Below, one piece after another: positions 47,886-60,403 of a DNA stretch of 64,000 nt (position 1 is its first letter; the number at the start of each line of letters is the position of its first letter). The translations under genes and the position numbers were made by a program. The stretch is from Chinchilla lanigera (taxonomy: Eukaryota; Chordata; Mammalia; Rodentia; Chinchillidae): assembly GCF_000276665.1 (NCBI RefSeq), contig NW_004955447.1, positions 10,645,017-10,709,016 on the forward strand, written 5' to 3'. The notes beneath the pieces were generated by a model. The model was not told the origin of the DNA, did no database searches, and saw nothing but the letters and a program-made list of their open reading frames with translations.

Positions 47886-49429
47886 ATAAGAACTCCAAAT
47901 GTAAGATGTACAATATTATTGTTGCTCCATGGAGATTTGTATTCCACTAAGAGATGATGGGAAAATACAAGGTAGACTCACAGGAAGGGGAACTGATCAA
48001 GGAAGGGGAGAGGAGACAAAGGACGAACAAAGGGATTAAAATAGCCAGCGCTATGCACGTACAATTTCCCCGGAACAAACATCACTATCCTATGTTACAA
48101 AAAGCACTGAGGGAAAAATGTATTCCATCAAGATAATTTTCTTAAACTACACTCACATTTTGTCGAAGGACTCCTAACCTAGGACCATTTCTTTCTGGAA
48201 CATTTGAAGTCCCAAGCATTCTGGACTTTCAGTAGTGAAGAGGGGAAGCCATTAAATATTTTAAATATGATTTTTCACATTACTAAAATTAAATAATCTG
48301 CCCTTAATAAAATAAAATCTAATTTACCATCACACACTGTGGAAAGTCCTCCCAAAGTTAAGTAATAACTTTATTCCTAGTAGTGGAGAGGGAGAGACCA
48401 AGTCTCCCTGTCTGTCCTTACTAAATAATACCATATTCCTTCTAATAATTGATTTTTGCAGACTAATAATTTCCTGCAAGTCCTTGACAAGTAGAATCAT
48501 AACTACAGCACTGCCAAACTTTAGCACTGGTATTCTTAAAACTAGCTTCTCCATGTCGCCAGAGGTCCTCAGTGCCAGAAGATACAGATACTTAGTCAAA
48601 GAGGGTGCATGTGTGAAGAAGGTAGGAGAAGGATGAGTTTCAGAAACCATCATCCCGCGGAAAAGCTCTATCCTGGTCACAACAAACACAAACACACATC
48701 TCTAAAGCAAAACTAAGAAAACTTGGCTTCAGTACAGATGGTAAGTAGTCCTCATTTCAAATCTGTAGTGCCTGGCCATTGTTTAAGACTCTAGAGCTTA
48801 CTTTATGACATTCCAAAGCTCTGTATTACAGAAAGACAGCTGATACTGACTTACCCTATGTGAACTCACTTCATCTGAAAGGTCAAGAGCTGGTTTTCTT
48901 CCCTTTACTCTGCTCTGCTAACCTCTTCGACGTAACATGCTTGGCTCTGCGCCGAGCTCTTCTGACAAACAAGTGTGAAGGAGCACGTTCTCCAGGGCTG
49001 CCTACTCAGCTTCCTTAGCACAGTTCAAATGTAACTTGCTGTGGAAAGACTTTTCAGATCCCACTCATCCCTGACTTGGACAGGATTTGATTCTGCTGCT
49101 AGACTCACAGCAGCCTGGACTTGTCCTTTGTACACTTCGCCATAATTTCAGCTAAATGATTAATGTCAAATACATTGCTTACACTGCCTTCTCGTCATGA
49201 CTTCTGTTACATGCTATACACTCAGAGGTTCTCTCTGCTGGGTTATATGCCATATGCCCAGCACCCTGCAGATACCAGGTTCCAATGAATACACAGTGAA
49301 TGACACAATTGAGAGTTAATGAAGCTGGCCTTTTGGGAACTACAGAAAACAGCAGAACAACTTGGAGGCCCACCTAGGAGAAGATACGGACTTCCAGAGA
49401 AGAATAAAACATGAAGTCCAATAAAAAAG
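47886..49429. other. Non-coding stretch
   Basis: A 121-codon minus-strand frame at 48,330-48,695 has no recognised domain. A weak L2-like phrase occurs near 49,020-49,060. No gene identified. Confidence 0.5.
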
Positions 49430-49620
49430 CTATCACTTATTGAGCACTTACATCAGTTCCAGTATGCTATCTGTTGTATTGTGTAAATTACCTCATTTAA
49501 TCTTCACTGTACTTGTGAAAGTGTTAATGTTACGGCTGTCTTAACACATGAGAAACAGATGGGTGCGTCACTTGAAGGAAGGTTTGACGTTGTGCTTTTC
49601 TGACTCCCAAAATTATGCTG
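49430..49620 (-). mobile_element. MIR SINE
   Basis: CTTATTGAGCACTTACATCAGTTCCAGTATGCTATCTG...CTCATTTAATCTTCACTGTACTTGTG...TTAACACATGAGAAACAG follows the reverse-complement MIR order. Confidence 0.65.
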
Positions 49621-50578
49621 CATTTCCACTTCTTTAATTCTCTTCATAGGTATTTTCATTACTGTATTTTGTATTTCTCTACACACAAGCATAGTACTTT
49701 CAATAAACATCATCTGACCAAGGTAGAGACAATTAAATTAAATACAATTTAATGTTTAAACTTTATAATAACCTCATGATAATTTTATGCAAATAAATTC
49801 AGCCCTGTGAAAAAAAGGAATAAAAGGGACACCACTGCATGTTCAGTATTCAACATGTGCATTTCTGCTTTGTGGGGAAGAAAGGCAAAAACTGCCAGGA
49901 CAGAGGATAGCTATCCTGTGGGCCCAAAGCTCTGGATCTAAAATTTATTTAATATGCAAATACAGGGGGCAGAAAGCTGACAGAAGAAACTAAATCAAAT
50001 GCTAATATGATTTATGGTGGAAAAAACAATACTTTCTTAATAATAGAGAAATAGAAATGAGAGAAACCAGTCTTTACCATGTTACATAATGCAAAATATT
50101 TCATGCGCAAATTTTTTATATGCAAAATATTTTTATTATGTTGCTTTCTCATTAAACCATCATGAAAAGGAATGTCCAACCTACTTTATTTTTTTAAATA
50201 TGCTACTACCACATACAATACTGCCTCCTGGCTCTTCAAGAAAGAAGATAAAATGTGAAAATTACTATTACATCAACTACCTATTGAGAGAAAGTTTTCT
50301 GTTGTTGTTGTCCTCACTGTCATTGCTGTCACCATTTTTGCTGTTGTTATTGTTTTATTGTTGTTTGAAAACACAACTTTCAAGCAGGGTATTCTACTTT
50401 AATGAGTTTTGCCTTTTCATTTTATAATCTGAGTATTTTAGAGAAAATGGAATACCAATCCTTACAACTGACACAGACCTCAAGCAGTTACGTGATGAAT
50501 GTGATTCAACTCCACAGTGCCAACACCAGGCCTGGGATGTTGAGAACTCATAAGAGCAACATGAAGAAATTCCTTATT
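49621..50578. other. Non-coding stretch
   Basis: AT-rich. GTTGTTGTT-type triplets at about 50,300-50,370 give a plus-strand leucine-rich frame. Confidence 0.5.
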
Positions 50579-50712
50579 AGAAGGTCGCATGAGGGGCTGG
50601 GGGTTTAGCTCAGCAGCACAGCGCCTGCCTGGCAAGTGCAAGGTCATGAGTTCGATTCCCGGTACAGGAAAAAAACAAACAAAAAACAAACATACAAACA
50701 GAAGGTAGCATG
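50579..50712 (+). mobile_element. ID SINE, first of a close pair
   Basis: The body is GGGGCTGGGGGTTTAGCTCAGCAGCACAGCGCCTGCCTGGCAAG, then the B box and a tail of A-rich CAAA/CATACAAA repeats. Flanks AGAAGGTCGCATG and AGAAGGTAGCATG differ by one base, consistent with a target duplication. Confidence 0.9.
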
Positions 50713-50841
50713 TACTGCCATTCTACTTTACGCAAGTCACTTCAACTCTTCCATGTATTTTGAAATGTGGGAGACCACTTTTTTCAGATTCTATCCCTTT
50801 TTTATTCTACACATACATACAGAACCATTTTCATGGCACTT

Positions 50842-50980
50842 AAATTTATCTTGTATCAGGGGCTGGGGATTTAGCTCAGAGGCACTGCGCCTGCCTGGCA
50901 AGCGCAAGGTTATGAGTTCGATTCCTGGTACTGGAAAAAAAACAAAAAAACAAAAGCAAAAACAAATTTATCTTGTATCA
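50842..50980 (+). mobile_element. ID SINE with perfect target duplication, second of a close pair
   Basis: The body is GGGGCTGGGGATTTAGCTCAGAGGCACTGCGCCTGCCTGGCAAG with tail of A/CAAA repeats. The 17-bp target duplication AAATTTATCTTGTATCA is identical at 50,842-50,858 and 50,964-50,980. It lies about 130 bp after the previous ID in the same orientation. Confidence 0.95.
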
Positions 50981-52019
50981 ATCACTCAAAAGACTGCTTT
51001 CGCGTTCAGTTACTTCCTCTAGGTTTATAAAAGCACATTCTTGCAGCTATACAAACATTTCTATATCAAGCAGTAAACTCTGTCCCATAAGTACGTTCTA
51101 GTGCAGATTTAAACAAAATATAAAGTACAATAGGTTTCCATTCTGACTGCTAGAAATGTACATGAAAATATGTTTTACAGTTACAGGAAAAGTCACTAAG
51201 GTGTCACTTATAGCAGAACTACTAGTCTCCCAGACAAAGAATGAGCACAATCAAATTCAGTAAGTACTCAAATGATACAGTTATAAAATTGTCATTGTAT
51301 ACCTACAGTTTTCCTTCAGTTTTAATTAAGCAGTACTGAACACTTCACATTTTGTACTTAACTCTCATTCCTACAGCCAGATCTCAAGCTGAGCTTACAC
51401 CTAGCAAAGTTTGTGTTCATATTCACAAATTCTTAGGCATAACGTTCTATTTCCTTACCTTTCTGTATTGACCACTGTTTTCTTTTATAGACAATTTTTA
51501 TTTACTTCACGCTTACTGACAATTTACTCTTACACTTGTACTTAAATGTTAAAAGAATATTACCAATGTTCTCATTCAGTTAAAGAAAGCTTTGTTAAGT
51601 TGCCACTTCAGATGAACTGTAGAAATATGAGATCCACTCAAAGCAGAGAAGGACACAAAGCAAACTCATGGGGACATAACAGACACGGTAACTTAATTCT
51701 TCACGAATCAGCCTGATTATGCAGTTATGTTGTAATATTAAGTAAAATTCAAACGTGTAACAGTCCTACTTAAACGTTTATGTTCAATAGACTTCCATTT
51801 TTTTATTACTAACTAGTGAACTGACTCAGCTTTGGATACATTGGTAGATGTACAGTAAGTATACCACATTAATTGTTCAGAATTACCAAAAAGTAGGTTA
51901 CTAGTTTATATAACGAGTCAATAACCACTTAGTAGATATAACTGAGAGTTGGCAGTTCTCAGGAATTTTCAGAAAGTTCAGAAGACCATTTTTGCAGAGC
52001 AACGATGTATCTGGATCAT
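50981..52019. other. AT-rich repeat-poor stretch
   Basis: No repeat or gene recognised. Features such as TTTTAATTAAGCAG (51,320) suggest a possible conserved block. Confidence 0.45.
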
Positions 52020-52420
52020 TCTGGCCAAGCGGTAAACGTCAAGCAGCAATGATTTACTCTTTGACCCAGCGATTGTACTTCCAGGGAACTGAGCTATGGA
52101 AATAATTGGACAATTGAGCAAACTTTCAACACTTGGATATTCCCTGTGATATCATTTATCCTAGCAAAAAATGACAACCCACATGAATACGTGGATGTTT
52201 AAATAAATCATAATGTGTCTACACTGTAAAATATTTCACAATATTAAAGATGATACTTTCAAAACTTAATAGACTAGGGAATTGGGAGAAATTATTATAC
52301 AAAATTGTGTATACAGTTTAATCTCAATTCTATTAAAATACATACACACAATGTATAAATGTAAGTATGAAATAGCCTCTGTCAATATTATAGTATATCG
52401 CTATATTATGGTATACTCAG
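52020..52420 (+). mobile_element. L1M-type LINE 3' fragment
   Basis: TTACTCTTTGACCCAGCGATTGTACTTCCAGGGAA, ATCATTTATCCTAGCAAAAAATGACAACC, ATGAATACGTGGATGTTTAAATAAATCATAATGTG, ATACAAAATTGTGTATACAGTTTAATCTCAATTC and related phrases follow the 3' region of old mammalian L1. It is highly decayed and short. Confidence 0.7.
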
Positions 52421-52880
52421 CCATTTGTTTTCACTTTGCATACCCTTATATGTCACCAGTATCCAACAAAAGCACATACTGCAGTCAGAAAGTGAAATTT
52501 AAATATGGTCTTCAGAATACACAATCAGCTATACTTGAAGAATGAATAGGAATCAGAATTTTGTCATTAATGGAACTCCAGTAGAATCAAGAGCATAAAT
52601 GATACATTGAGATAGTAGAAAAATTCATTTCAGAATAAAATCTATCAGCTCATGAGAGAATAGTAGAAGAAAATCAACACTGTTACATTACTAAAATATA
52701 AAGCATATGGATTAGCACACAGTCCTCTGACACTGAGACTCTTAACTTCTCATACATATTGTTCATTCGCTTGCAACAAAAGAGGTTAATTTCTCTCTTA
52801 TAAACCTAATACTTTTCTGCATACTCCATTACTTTTTTTTTGGTTTTGCTGCCCTATTCCAACACTCCCTAAATTCAAGG

Positions 52881-52881
<1 letters not shown>

Positions 52882-52911
<30 letters not shown>
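52882..52911. repeat. (CA)n microsatellite
   Basis: About 14 perfect CA units. Confidence 0.95.
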
Positions 52912-52914
<3 letters not shown>

Positions 52915-53539
52915 CCTTACTATCTCACTATCATCTATTATTCAAGAAAGGTCTCATTGAATAAATGTCTGCTCAGAGGCTCTAAGCAAATTTCATTTCT
53001 GAACACTACTGACTGCAGCCCAGCAGGCTATTTCACCAGGATAAGATCACACATTTAATCAAATGCACCAAAAAAAAAAGAAATATCCACAAACTTTGCT
53101 TAATAATGAGGAATCATAAAAATAAAATGTTGACAGCATATTAATTTTTAGTGCTCTTTTTTCTTTGAGGATTTTCACCAATAAGGAAGGTCATTGTGCA
53201 TGGGAATTCTAATTAGGCCTTCAACTAACCTCTAAATGTTCTCCCAAATTATCCTCATATGTTATTACTTTGGCTGAGTTGATACTTAAGAACGAACACA
53301 GACACTCAACATAAATTTCTCATTTGAATGAAAAAACAATACACTTAAGAGAATTCTTCATTTATATAAATAATACTTCTTAAGTCACTTAACCCCAGCT
53401 GGTCAGATCTCAACATTAAACAATAACCAGACTCTGGTTTTTGTAATTAAAGACAGAGATTGGATGTGTCCATGAAAATATGAAAAACATTCTTATTGAA
53501 TATGCTGAAGTATGTGTTCACTGGATCCATTAGGCAACT
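52912..53539. other. Non-coding stretch
   Basis: AT-rich, no recognised feature. Confidence 0.5.
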
Positions 53540-54420
53540 ATGAAGTTACACATGATGGATTGATTATTTCAAACACCCTACTTGAAGTAGTTTTGAATAT
53601 TCTGCCTGTGAACAGGTGTACTTGAATAAACATATATTCCCGTCGGAAGCGTGACATAGAGTACTCTAGCAAGTGTAAAATAATTAATGCTTCAAACAGA
53701 TGGATGGGTACGTATCTGCAAGCCCATTTATTTTTACTTTTACTTCTGTCTGAACTTATTTTATGCAGTACCTCTTCCCATGCCATAAATTACTGTCTCC
53801 TCAATTTCTTCTAGGGTAACTTTTTCTTCCAGGCAATCTGCACTTCTGGGTTAGAAACAATCTGTTCCTTTTCCATCAAGACTTAATGTGGTCAGTGGAA
53901 CCTATGTATGAGCTGATTCAACCATGAGTACAGTCAGATGGTATATTGTGGAAGTTCTGTTCATGTGAATTGTGCTCAGTGGCTTGATAAACTACACCTA
54001 AACCTGTAGGATCAGCATCATCTGCTGCATCTGTATCATCCGCTGCATTCTGCATCACACATATGCAGAAACAATTCGACACTTTTTGTGCCACCAAACC
54101 TGTGTCCAGCTCACCTATTTGGCATTGTACGATGGTAACTCCACCATTACGGGATATAATGCACACACTAGTCTGTAAAGTGACATCTTTCAGATAGCTG
54201 GGGGCTTTCCCCATACTCAGATGTAGACAGTTTCATTGATGGCTAAAGGTGTTTCTGAAATAAATTTGAAGATCTGAACCCCTTGCAGCCCAGATTTGGT
54301 TGGGTTTTCTGGGTGCAATGCATCACTCTGGCCACTTACACAAAAAGTAAACCCATGTTTAAAGGTTTGCCTAACCAATTCTCCACACATCAGATTTGCC
54401 ACCATTAACAAAGGGTTACT
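53540..54420 (-). pseudogene. Possible decayed coding remnant on the minus strand, unidentified
   Basis: Three neighbouring minus-strand frames (54,411-54,217; 54,214-53,918; 53,786-53,538) look protein-like by eye (for example SETPLAINETVYI, GKAPSYLKDVTLQT, EEVLHKISSDRS), and short segments elsewhere join them with shifts and stops. This could be an old processed pseudogene, a repeat ORF, or chance. I could not recognise a source gene, and no A tail or target duplication was found. Confidence 0.2.
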
Positions 54421-54527
54421 TTTCCCTTTGCTTTAGATAATCTGCTCCTAATTGAGCCTTTATCTCTTCAAACTGTCCATCCATCCACACGGAGACAGCA
54501 ATATACTCACTGATTGCATGACATAAG

Positions 54528-54861
54528 CATATTCTTTACTCAAAATCCTTCTAACCGTAAGTGTCTTGAGATTTTTACATGCCTGCTTGTTATGCTTGAA
54601 TTTTGGACTATTTGTATATACCTCATGAAATATTTTATAGATGGGACCCAAGTCTAAACATTTATGTTTCATAAACATCCAATACACTGGCTGAAGGAAA
54701 TTTAACATAAAATATTTAGTGTGCTGTATTTTAACTCCGATCCATCACCTAAGGTCAGGTAAGATCTTTTCTGCTTGTGGGCTCATGTTGGTGCTCAAGA
54801 AGTTTTGAATTTTAGAGCAGTTCAGATGTTGAATTTTCAGATTACGGATGCCCCATCTGTA
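54528..54861 (+). mobile_element. Tigger-type DNA transposon copy (MER8-like, non-autonomous)
   Basis: GAATTTTGGACTATTTGTATATACCTCATGAAATATTTTATAGATGGGACCCAAGTCTAAACA...TTTATGTTTCATAAACATCC...TTGGTGCTCAAGAAGTTTTGAATTTTAGAGCA...GAATTTTCAGATTACGGATGCCCCATCTGTA matches remembered landmarks of a common Tigger-derived, about 350-bp palindromic-ended repeat ('...aacctg' terminus). The 82-codon minus-strand frame across it is a shadow. The family name is from memory. Confidence 0.65.
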
Positions 54862-56588
54862 CTAGACTGGTGCACAGCTGCATATCAACTCACAGTGGGA
54901 TTAAAGGGAAAGAAATCAATTATCAAAGAGAAGAGAAAGTGGTAGGCTGAGCGGGACACACTGAAGCCAAAGCCTAGTGGGAATTGAGGTTCTCAATATT
55001 TCTTGTATCTGCATAAACCTCCATCTTTCTCTTGGGTTATTTAGGTAAAAACACAACAACTTCCCAATAAATTAATAATTTTAGCCTAAAGCTAGCTGGA
55101 GGTATCTATGCAAATAAACAGAAAATAAGGAATATACATATTCTACTCAATCTTTTAAGTGGAATTTAAGTCAATATGACAGTTGAGATACTATCCTTAA
55201 AGATGCATTATTTCAAATGACTAAAACAGTACTTAACTGTGATGTATGAAATTGAAAATGAAACTGAAATGGAACTGAAATTTTCTAAAACTGAAAACAT
55301 GATGTTATTTGACAAGAAAGTGGTCCTCTCAGGTCTTGCTCTGTAGTCAACTACAGCTCGCAAAATAACTCACGGGACTGCTTCCACTGAACATTTAAAT
55401 GCGATGTAAAGATTAATGAGATGGGTATGCACAGCCCTGTGTTAGCACGGAACTACTTCTCAAGAGACTCTTTGTCAGCTTCCTGAAGTCGCGATCAGTA
55501 TTCTGAGTCAAGGTTCAAGCAACTACCTTCACCCATCGTCAAATCAAGAAAACCAAAAATGTAGGGCAAAAGCCACGCTAATAAAAACTACTGAGACCTT
55601 TTATTCTTGACAGGAATAGACTGTCATACAAATAGATGACCATCGGTCAGGACCATTCCTTCCTACCCGAAAGTATTTATTTGGAAGGAGTCTGAGGAAG
55701 GTGGGGACCAAAACAAAACAAAATGGGGACTGTTGAAAAACCTCTTACAGGGTCAGCTGTCAATGGAATGCATTTTAGTATTCAAGTTACCCACCCAGGC
55801 AGAACATCAAAAACTGGGCCTGTGTCTCTCCCCTATTCTCACAGGATCAGGCTACTGTGAGCTACTGGGGCTGTCCTGAATAGTAACACACTCTTCCCAG
55901 CGGGACACACAGACACCAACACAAGCTGAGCAAACAGAAAGGGTGTCAGTTTTTACTCAGCTTTCATGTTCTTCAGTAATGCTTTCTAACACTTAATTCT
56001 AGTGCCATTTAGCAAGTTCACTGTCCACTATGGAGTGCATCTTTTCATTCATTTTCACCACCTACCTTTTCCACATGAATGCTGCACAAGATCCAAGTCA
56101 CACATGTTCAAATACTTTATTAGCAATGGTCACTGAAATCCAGAGGTCAGTTCTAAAATTTGGATGGATGTACGCATGTAGGTATAAGCCTTTCGATCTT
56201 TCCAGACCTTCAACCCATTGGGAGGTCTGAATTTTAAGGGTTTCTTTGCATTCATAGCAATCTCATGAGGACTTGCACTTTGGGATTATAGATCTTTTAA
56301 AGCATGGAAATCTGTAAGCCTTGGAAATGTATGATGATTTGGTTATAACATTATAGGAAGGTTAGGTGCAGTTAATTGCGAAAGAGATCATGACACCGTG
56401 TGAGAAGATGATCAGCTCGTTACAATGTCCATTATTTGCATCTTGCATGCTTTAAAGTCTCAGATGCAGTGCTTGGCAGATGTCAAGAATACTTTATTGC
56501 CTATCTGGTGGGGAACTAGTAGCACAGCATAACATTTAAAGATTAAGAGAAAGTGCTCAAAAATATGCATGTAAAGGGTTAAAAAAGG
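54862..56588. other. Non-coding stretch
   Basis: No repeat or gene recognised. The composition shifts to mixed at 55.3-55.9 kb. Confidence 0.5.
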
Positions 56589-56620
56589 AGGGGGGGAGAG
56601 AGAGAGAGAGAGAGGGAGAG
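56589..56620. repeat. (GA)n microsatellite
   Basis: G-rich then GA repeats, about 32 bp of purines. Confidence 0.9.
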
Positions 56621-56799
56621 AAAGAAACAACATAGGAAAGACAAACAGTCAGGGAACCTTTTTCAGTTGCTTAAAGAAAATGCTATTGATTTTCATAGCT
56701 CATCAAGAACTCTTCAATTACGCAAATTATATTTGATTCTCCTAAATTTTCTTAATGACCATACTCCAGGACATTTCTAATAATACTATGACTAATAAT

Positions 56800-56960
56800 A
56801 ATAGGTCCCATGCATTAAATGCTCATTCAATCAGGTAATTTTGTATTTGTTTCTTATTCTGCTCTACAAGCAGGCAATGTAGATGCTGTCTCTATTTAAG
56901 AAATGGCAGAGTCAGACACTTTTGCATTAAAGACTACATTCAAATGTCTCCATTCCAAAA
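56800..56960 (-). mobile_element. MIR remnant
   Basis: CATGCATTAAATGCTCATTCAATCAGGTAA...GCAATGTAGATGCTGTCTCTATTTAAGAAATGGCAGAGTCAGAC resembles reverse-complement MIR ('...catttaatcctcacaa...ccatttt.gatgaggaaa'). Confidence 0.45.
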
Positions 56961-57784
56961 AAAATTATTTCTGAAAAGTTCATAATGAAGAACAGGTCCC
57001 AGCCTATGTATGCAGTATAATTTAGGCACAAAGACAAGATACCATGAACCAATGTGGTGGAGGTGACAGGTGCTAACGCACCAGTTTCAGAGTGAGCGGC
57101 CTGCGCCAGAAAATATTACAAGCCACTGAATATGTGCAAAACATGCACACAATTTATAAACATATTTAAAATTAAAAGCTTTTGCATAATTCTCAAAGAA
57201 CTTGACTGAAAAGTATCAAAGTTCTCCAGTGAAACTTTAGCATCTCGTAAAGCTAATTGGTATGTGGAGTATCTTTCACAAGTTAGCATAGCTCACTCAC
57301 AGACTGAGCTACAGTGTACAATTACCCCAAGGATCCTTTTCACTCAAAATGGCCTGTTGTGGTGCTTAGGTAGTGATTAACAGATTAAGCATGTAGTGCA
57401 TTCTCCTGATATCACTTCAGAAAACTGATTTCCTCCCTAATAATTCCCAGGATACATAAACATTCAATTAGGGTCTTTGAAACCTAGCTTTAATTGGGTA
57501 TTCATACTCACTACCCAACTTCAAATTTAGCTCAAGCTAACAAAGGTGATTTATTAACTCTTCCTATAAAAAAGCCAATAATTCTGCCTGAGTTTTAAAC
57601 TATAAGAGTAAAAATAAAGGAAAGATTATCTTTTATAAGAAACTTTTAAATTTAGAAACAATGTGAGGTATACTCTACAGGAAGGATTGATTTGTCTCCT
57701 AGAACCCTCAAGAAATCCAATGTTGGGATGATGATGAAAATAATAATAACCACAACAAACATTATTAATTTGCAATTTGTTCTT
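56961..57784. other. Repeat-poor stretch
   Basis: A block at 57,340-57,560 has no repeat signature and several AT-rich motifs (TTAATTGGGTATT, CATTCAATTAGGG). Candidate conserved sequence, unmeasured. Confidence 0.4.
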
Positions 57785-57970
57785 TGTATTCATTTGCTCA
57801 TTAAATTTGCAAAATAATCCGTAAATTTGGTACAATGGTTAAGCCCATTAAAATGAATCAAGAAATTAAGGCACAGTTAGATCAAGCATCTTCCCCAAAT
57901 CGACTGACCTCTCAAACTCAAGCAAATCTATTGGAATCCCTTTCTCTTAACCTCTACACCATTCTGCCTT
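57785..57970 (-). mobile_element. MIR remnant
   Basis: TCATTTGCTCATTAAATTTGCAAAATAATCCGTAAATTTGG...AGAAATTAAGGCACAGTTAGATCAAGCATC...AAACTCAAGCAAATCTATTGGAATCCC...CCTCTACACCATTCTGCC follows the reverse-complement MIR order (ctcatttaat...gaggcacagaga..tta...cactacgctgcctcc). Confidence 0.55.
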
Positions 57971-58884
57971 TCTAGAGAAAAGAATGCCTGTATTGTACGT
58001 TTGCCCATTTGCTTCTGTGAAGGGATCATGCTGGAGATACGCAGGTTTCAACTTCCCATTTCCCTACATGGGAAACAAAAAACTGACAGCAAGTTTTCTA
58101 CATTGGAACTTTAAGAAACAAAATAATAAACAAGTGAAATAATGAATAAGTAATAGTCTACCAGCCAGTTCTTTCCAAAGTTTCAACACCTACTTGTGTT
58201 CCCACACTCTATGGCTCCATTTGTGGTTAGATGGATGCCTTTTCTAAGAAAAAGAGGCACCACCCTAGGAGTTTATTTGAGAGATTCTCAATCATTCTGG
58301 TACCAGGATCATTCTACACCCTTAAAAATTAATGATTCAATGTGACTTTTGATTATGTCTTCTGCCACCATCAATGTGTTTATATTAATAAGCTGGGGAA
58401 AATTTCAAGTAAGACTATAAAAGTTTACATGCCATATGCCAGCTGATCATACATCTTTACCTGCTGGAAAACCCCACTGTGCATTTGTTATAGAATGAGA
58501 GGAAAGAATATCTATGCATTATTAAGCAAATGCTTTTCTCTTTGTACATCCTCCCAAAGGGCCACAGGGTTCTCAAATCATACCTTGACAACACTGTTAT
58601 AAGAAACTGTTAGTTCCACAAAATCCCTGACCTACAAGTTTTAGCAGACAGAAACAGTCAGTAGGACACATTATCTTTCCCTGCCAAAAATAGTTTTTAA
58701 AATAAAAGGGGTTACCAATAATAGTAATCCATCTAATTTCTTGAATAATATGGACCAAGTTGCAACGTCATCTCTATCTACAATTACTCTGAGAAAGACA
58801 AACATTAACAGTGACACTAACGTCTTGTTTTAAGTGTCTATAAGACATAAGCAAGACACAGTATGTTGACATTTGCAGAGTCTA

Positions 58885-58965
58885 AGGACTGAGAGTGTCA
58901 GTGGTTGAGACTAGCGTAACTGAGGCCCTGACTTCAATCCCCAGCACTACAAAACACAAACCAAG
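58885..58965 (+). mobile_element. Old ID-like SINE fragment
   Basis: ACTGAGAGTGTCAGTGGTTGAGACTAGCGTAACTGAGGCCCTGACTTCAATCCCCAGCACTACAAAACACAAACC contains a diverged ID body and a short A-rich end. It uses GCCCTGACTTCAATCCCCAGCAC, the more widespread rodent form, not the local CCTGCCTGGCAAG type. Confidence 0.55.
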
Positions 58966-59372
58966 ATTTTAAAAAATTATAGAATCCGTTATGTTCAAAT
59001 ACAGGAAGAGCTTAACCTTGTCATCCACCCTACAAAATAGGTGGAGGGCTTCAACTACTTCTGAGTCAGACAATTATATTTTCTTCTTTATATTTTGTAT
59101 TTGTGAATGAATGAACACCTTTCACTACTCTAAGTATGTATACATACAGCAGGGTACTTACGTAGTAGTAGAGTTAATTTCATTGATACTTAGCTCAAGA
59201 TAATGCAGTAAAGGTTTTGACACGAAAAGCTGTACATCTTGGGAATCATAAATACTAGCTAATGTGTAGGATACCCACACTACCTTCTCAAAGGCCAATA
59301 AACAGCAATAACAAAATCACAATGAATGAAAATTCTGGATTTTTCTCTGCACTGATCAACAACTCTCTAACC

Positions 59373-59399
59373 ATGCACACACATGCCCACACACACACA

Positions 59400-59431
<32 letters not shown>

Positions 59432-59432
59432 G
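59373..59432. repeat. Composite CA/CT/CA microsatellite
   Basis: CA repeats (with TGCC breaks), then TCTCTCTCTT, then a second CA run to 59,432. Confidence 0.9.
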
Positions 59433-60102
59433 TGAGAGATAACAAAGAAAAAATAGGAGGCCCCTACTCATCCTTAAAAATTTCCTCATCATTTTATTAT
59501 AAAATGGGGTGTTCTTAAAGAAATGTATTCACATTAAAGAAAAGCTATTGCAACAATAATCTAAATGTACCTATGTTCTTTAGGGCAAACAAATGATGCA
59601 TTATAACACAGTCTCAGTCTTTAGGGATCTTCCCTAAGTGAACAAATGCGTATTTTGAATATAATGCAAATCTAAGTACTCAAAGGCAAAGTAGCCATTT
59701 GCAAAATTTAGGGAAGGATCAACTCCCTGCAATTCCAACTACTCTCTCCATTCACAACATGATGAATGAAAGCAGCACAGCTTTTCTCAGAATCAGTGTT
59801 TGATCCTAAATACAAAAATTGCAATCATTTTCCTCACTGATTTCTGGGCCAAAATGCCCCACTTTTAACAGTAACTGTCACTTCTATTTCTCTTTCCAAA
59901 GAGTTTCAACCGAGGCTTAAAATGGTCCAAATCAAATATAAAAAACAATTTAGTTTTTGCATTATATGATTGGATTTACTTCAAATCTTGTGATTTTTAC
60001 AATCTTTTCTTAACTACTCATGATTTCCTTTGCTATAGCTCACAGAAGAATCAAAGGTAAATCAAGTGTATAAAAATATGCCTACCCTAATTACTAGAAG
60101 CC

Positions 60103-60403
60103 ATGCCAGGCACCGCGGCTGGTGCCAGTAAGTCCCATACTCTCTATTATTCCCTGTGGAAAGGAATATTTAAATCTGCAAAATGTAAGAAGGATAATAT
60201 TAAGAAAGGCATTTCTGAAAGACCTTCAATTCATATCATTGAGCAGGGCTCTCATCTGAAAGATAATCATACCGCGCAGCCTAGACCGAGACATCAAAAG
60301 CATCTATTCATCAAACAAATCACATGCTGGCTTATCACTCTCCTGGCCAGGGAAGCTTGATAGAGTCTAACATCGCTACCGAAAATAAATAAATAAATAA
60401 ATA
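60103..60403 (+). repeat. Possible unclassified retroposon with AAAT tail
   Basis: A roughly 280-bp segment ends in (AAAT)5-6 at 60,381-60,403, a typical retroposon tail. The segment starts GCCATGCCAGGCACCGCGGCTGGTGCC and ends CCTGGCCAGGGAAGC...CATCGCTACC, loosely B1/Alu-like at both ends, but the middle is unlike B1. A plus-strand 85-codon frame overlies it. Confidence 0.3.

Larger units (their letters stand above)
57971..60102. other. AT-rich non-coding stretch
   Basis: Holds the old ID fragment and composite microsatellite listed, otherwise nothing seen. Confidence 0.55.

Noticed and set aside
54460..54708. 82-codon minus-strand frame
   Set aside because: It overlies the Tigger (MER8-like) repeat and is not a gene.
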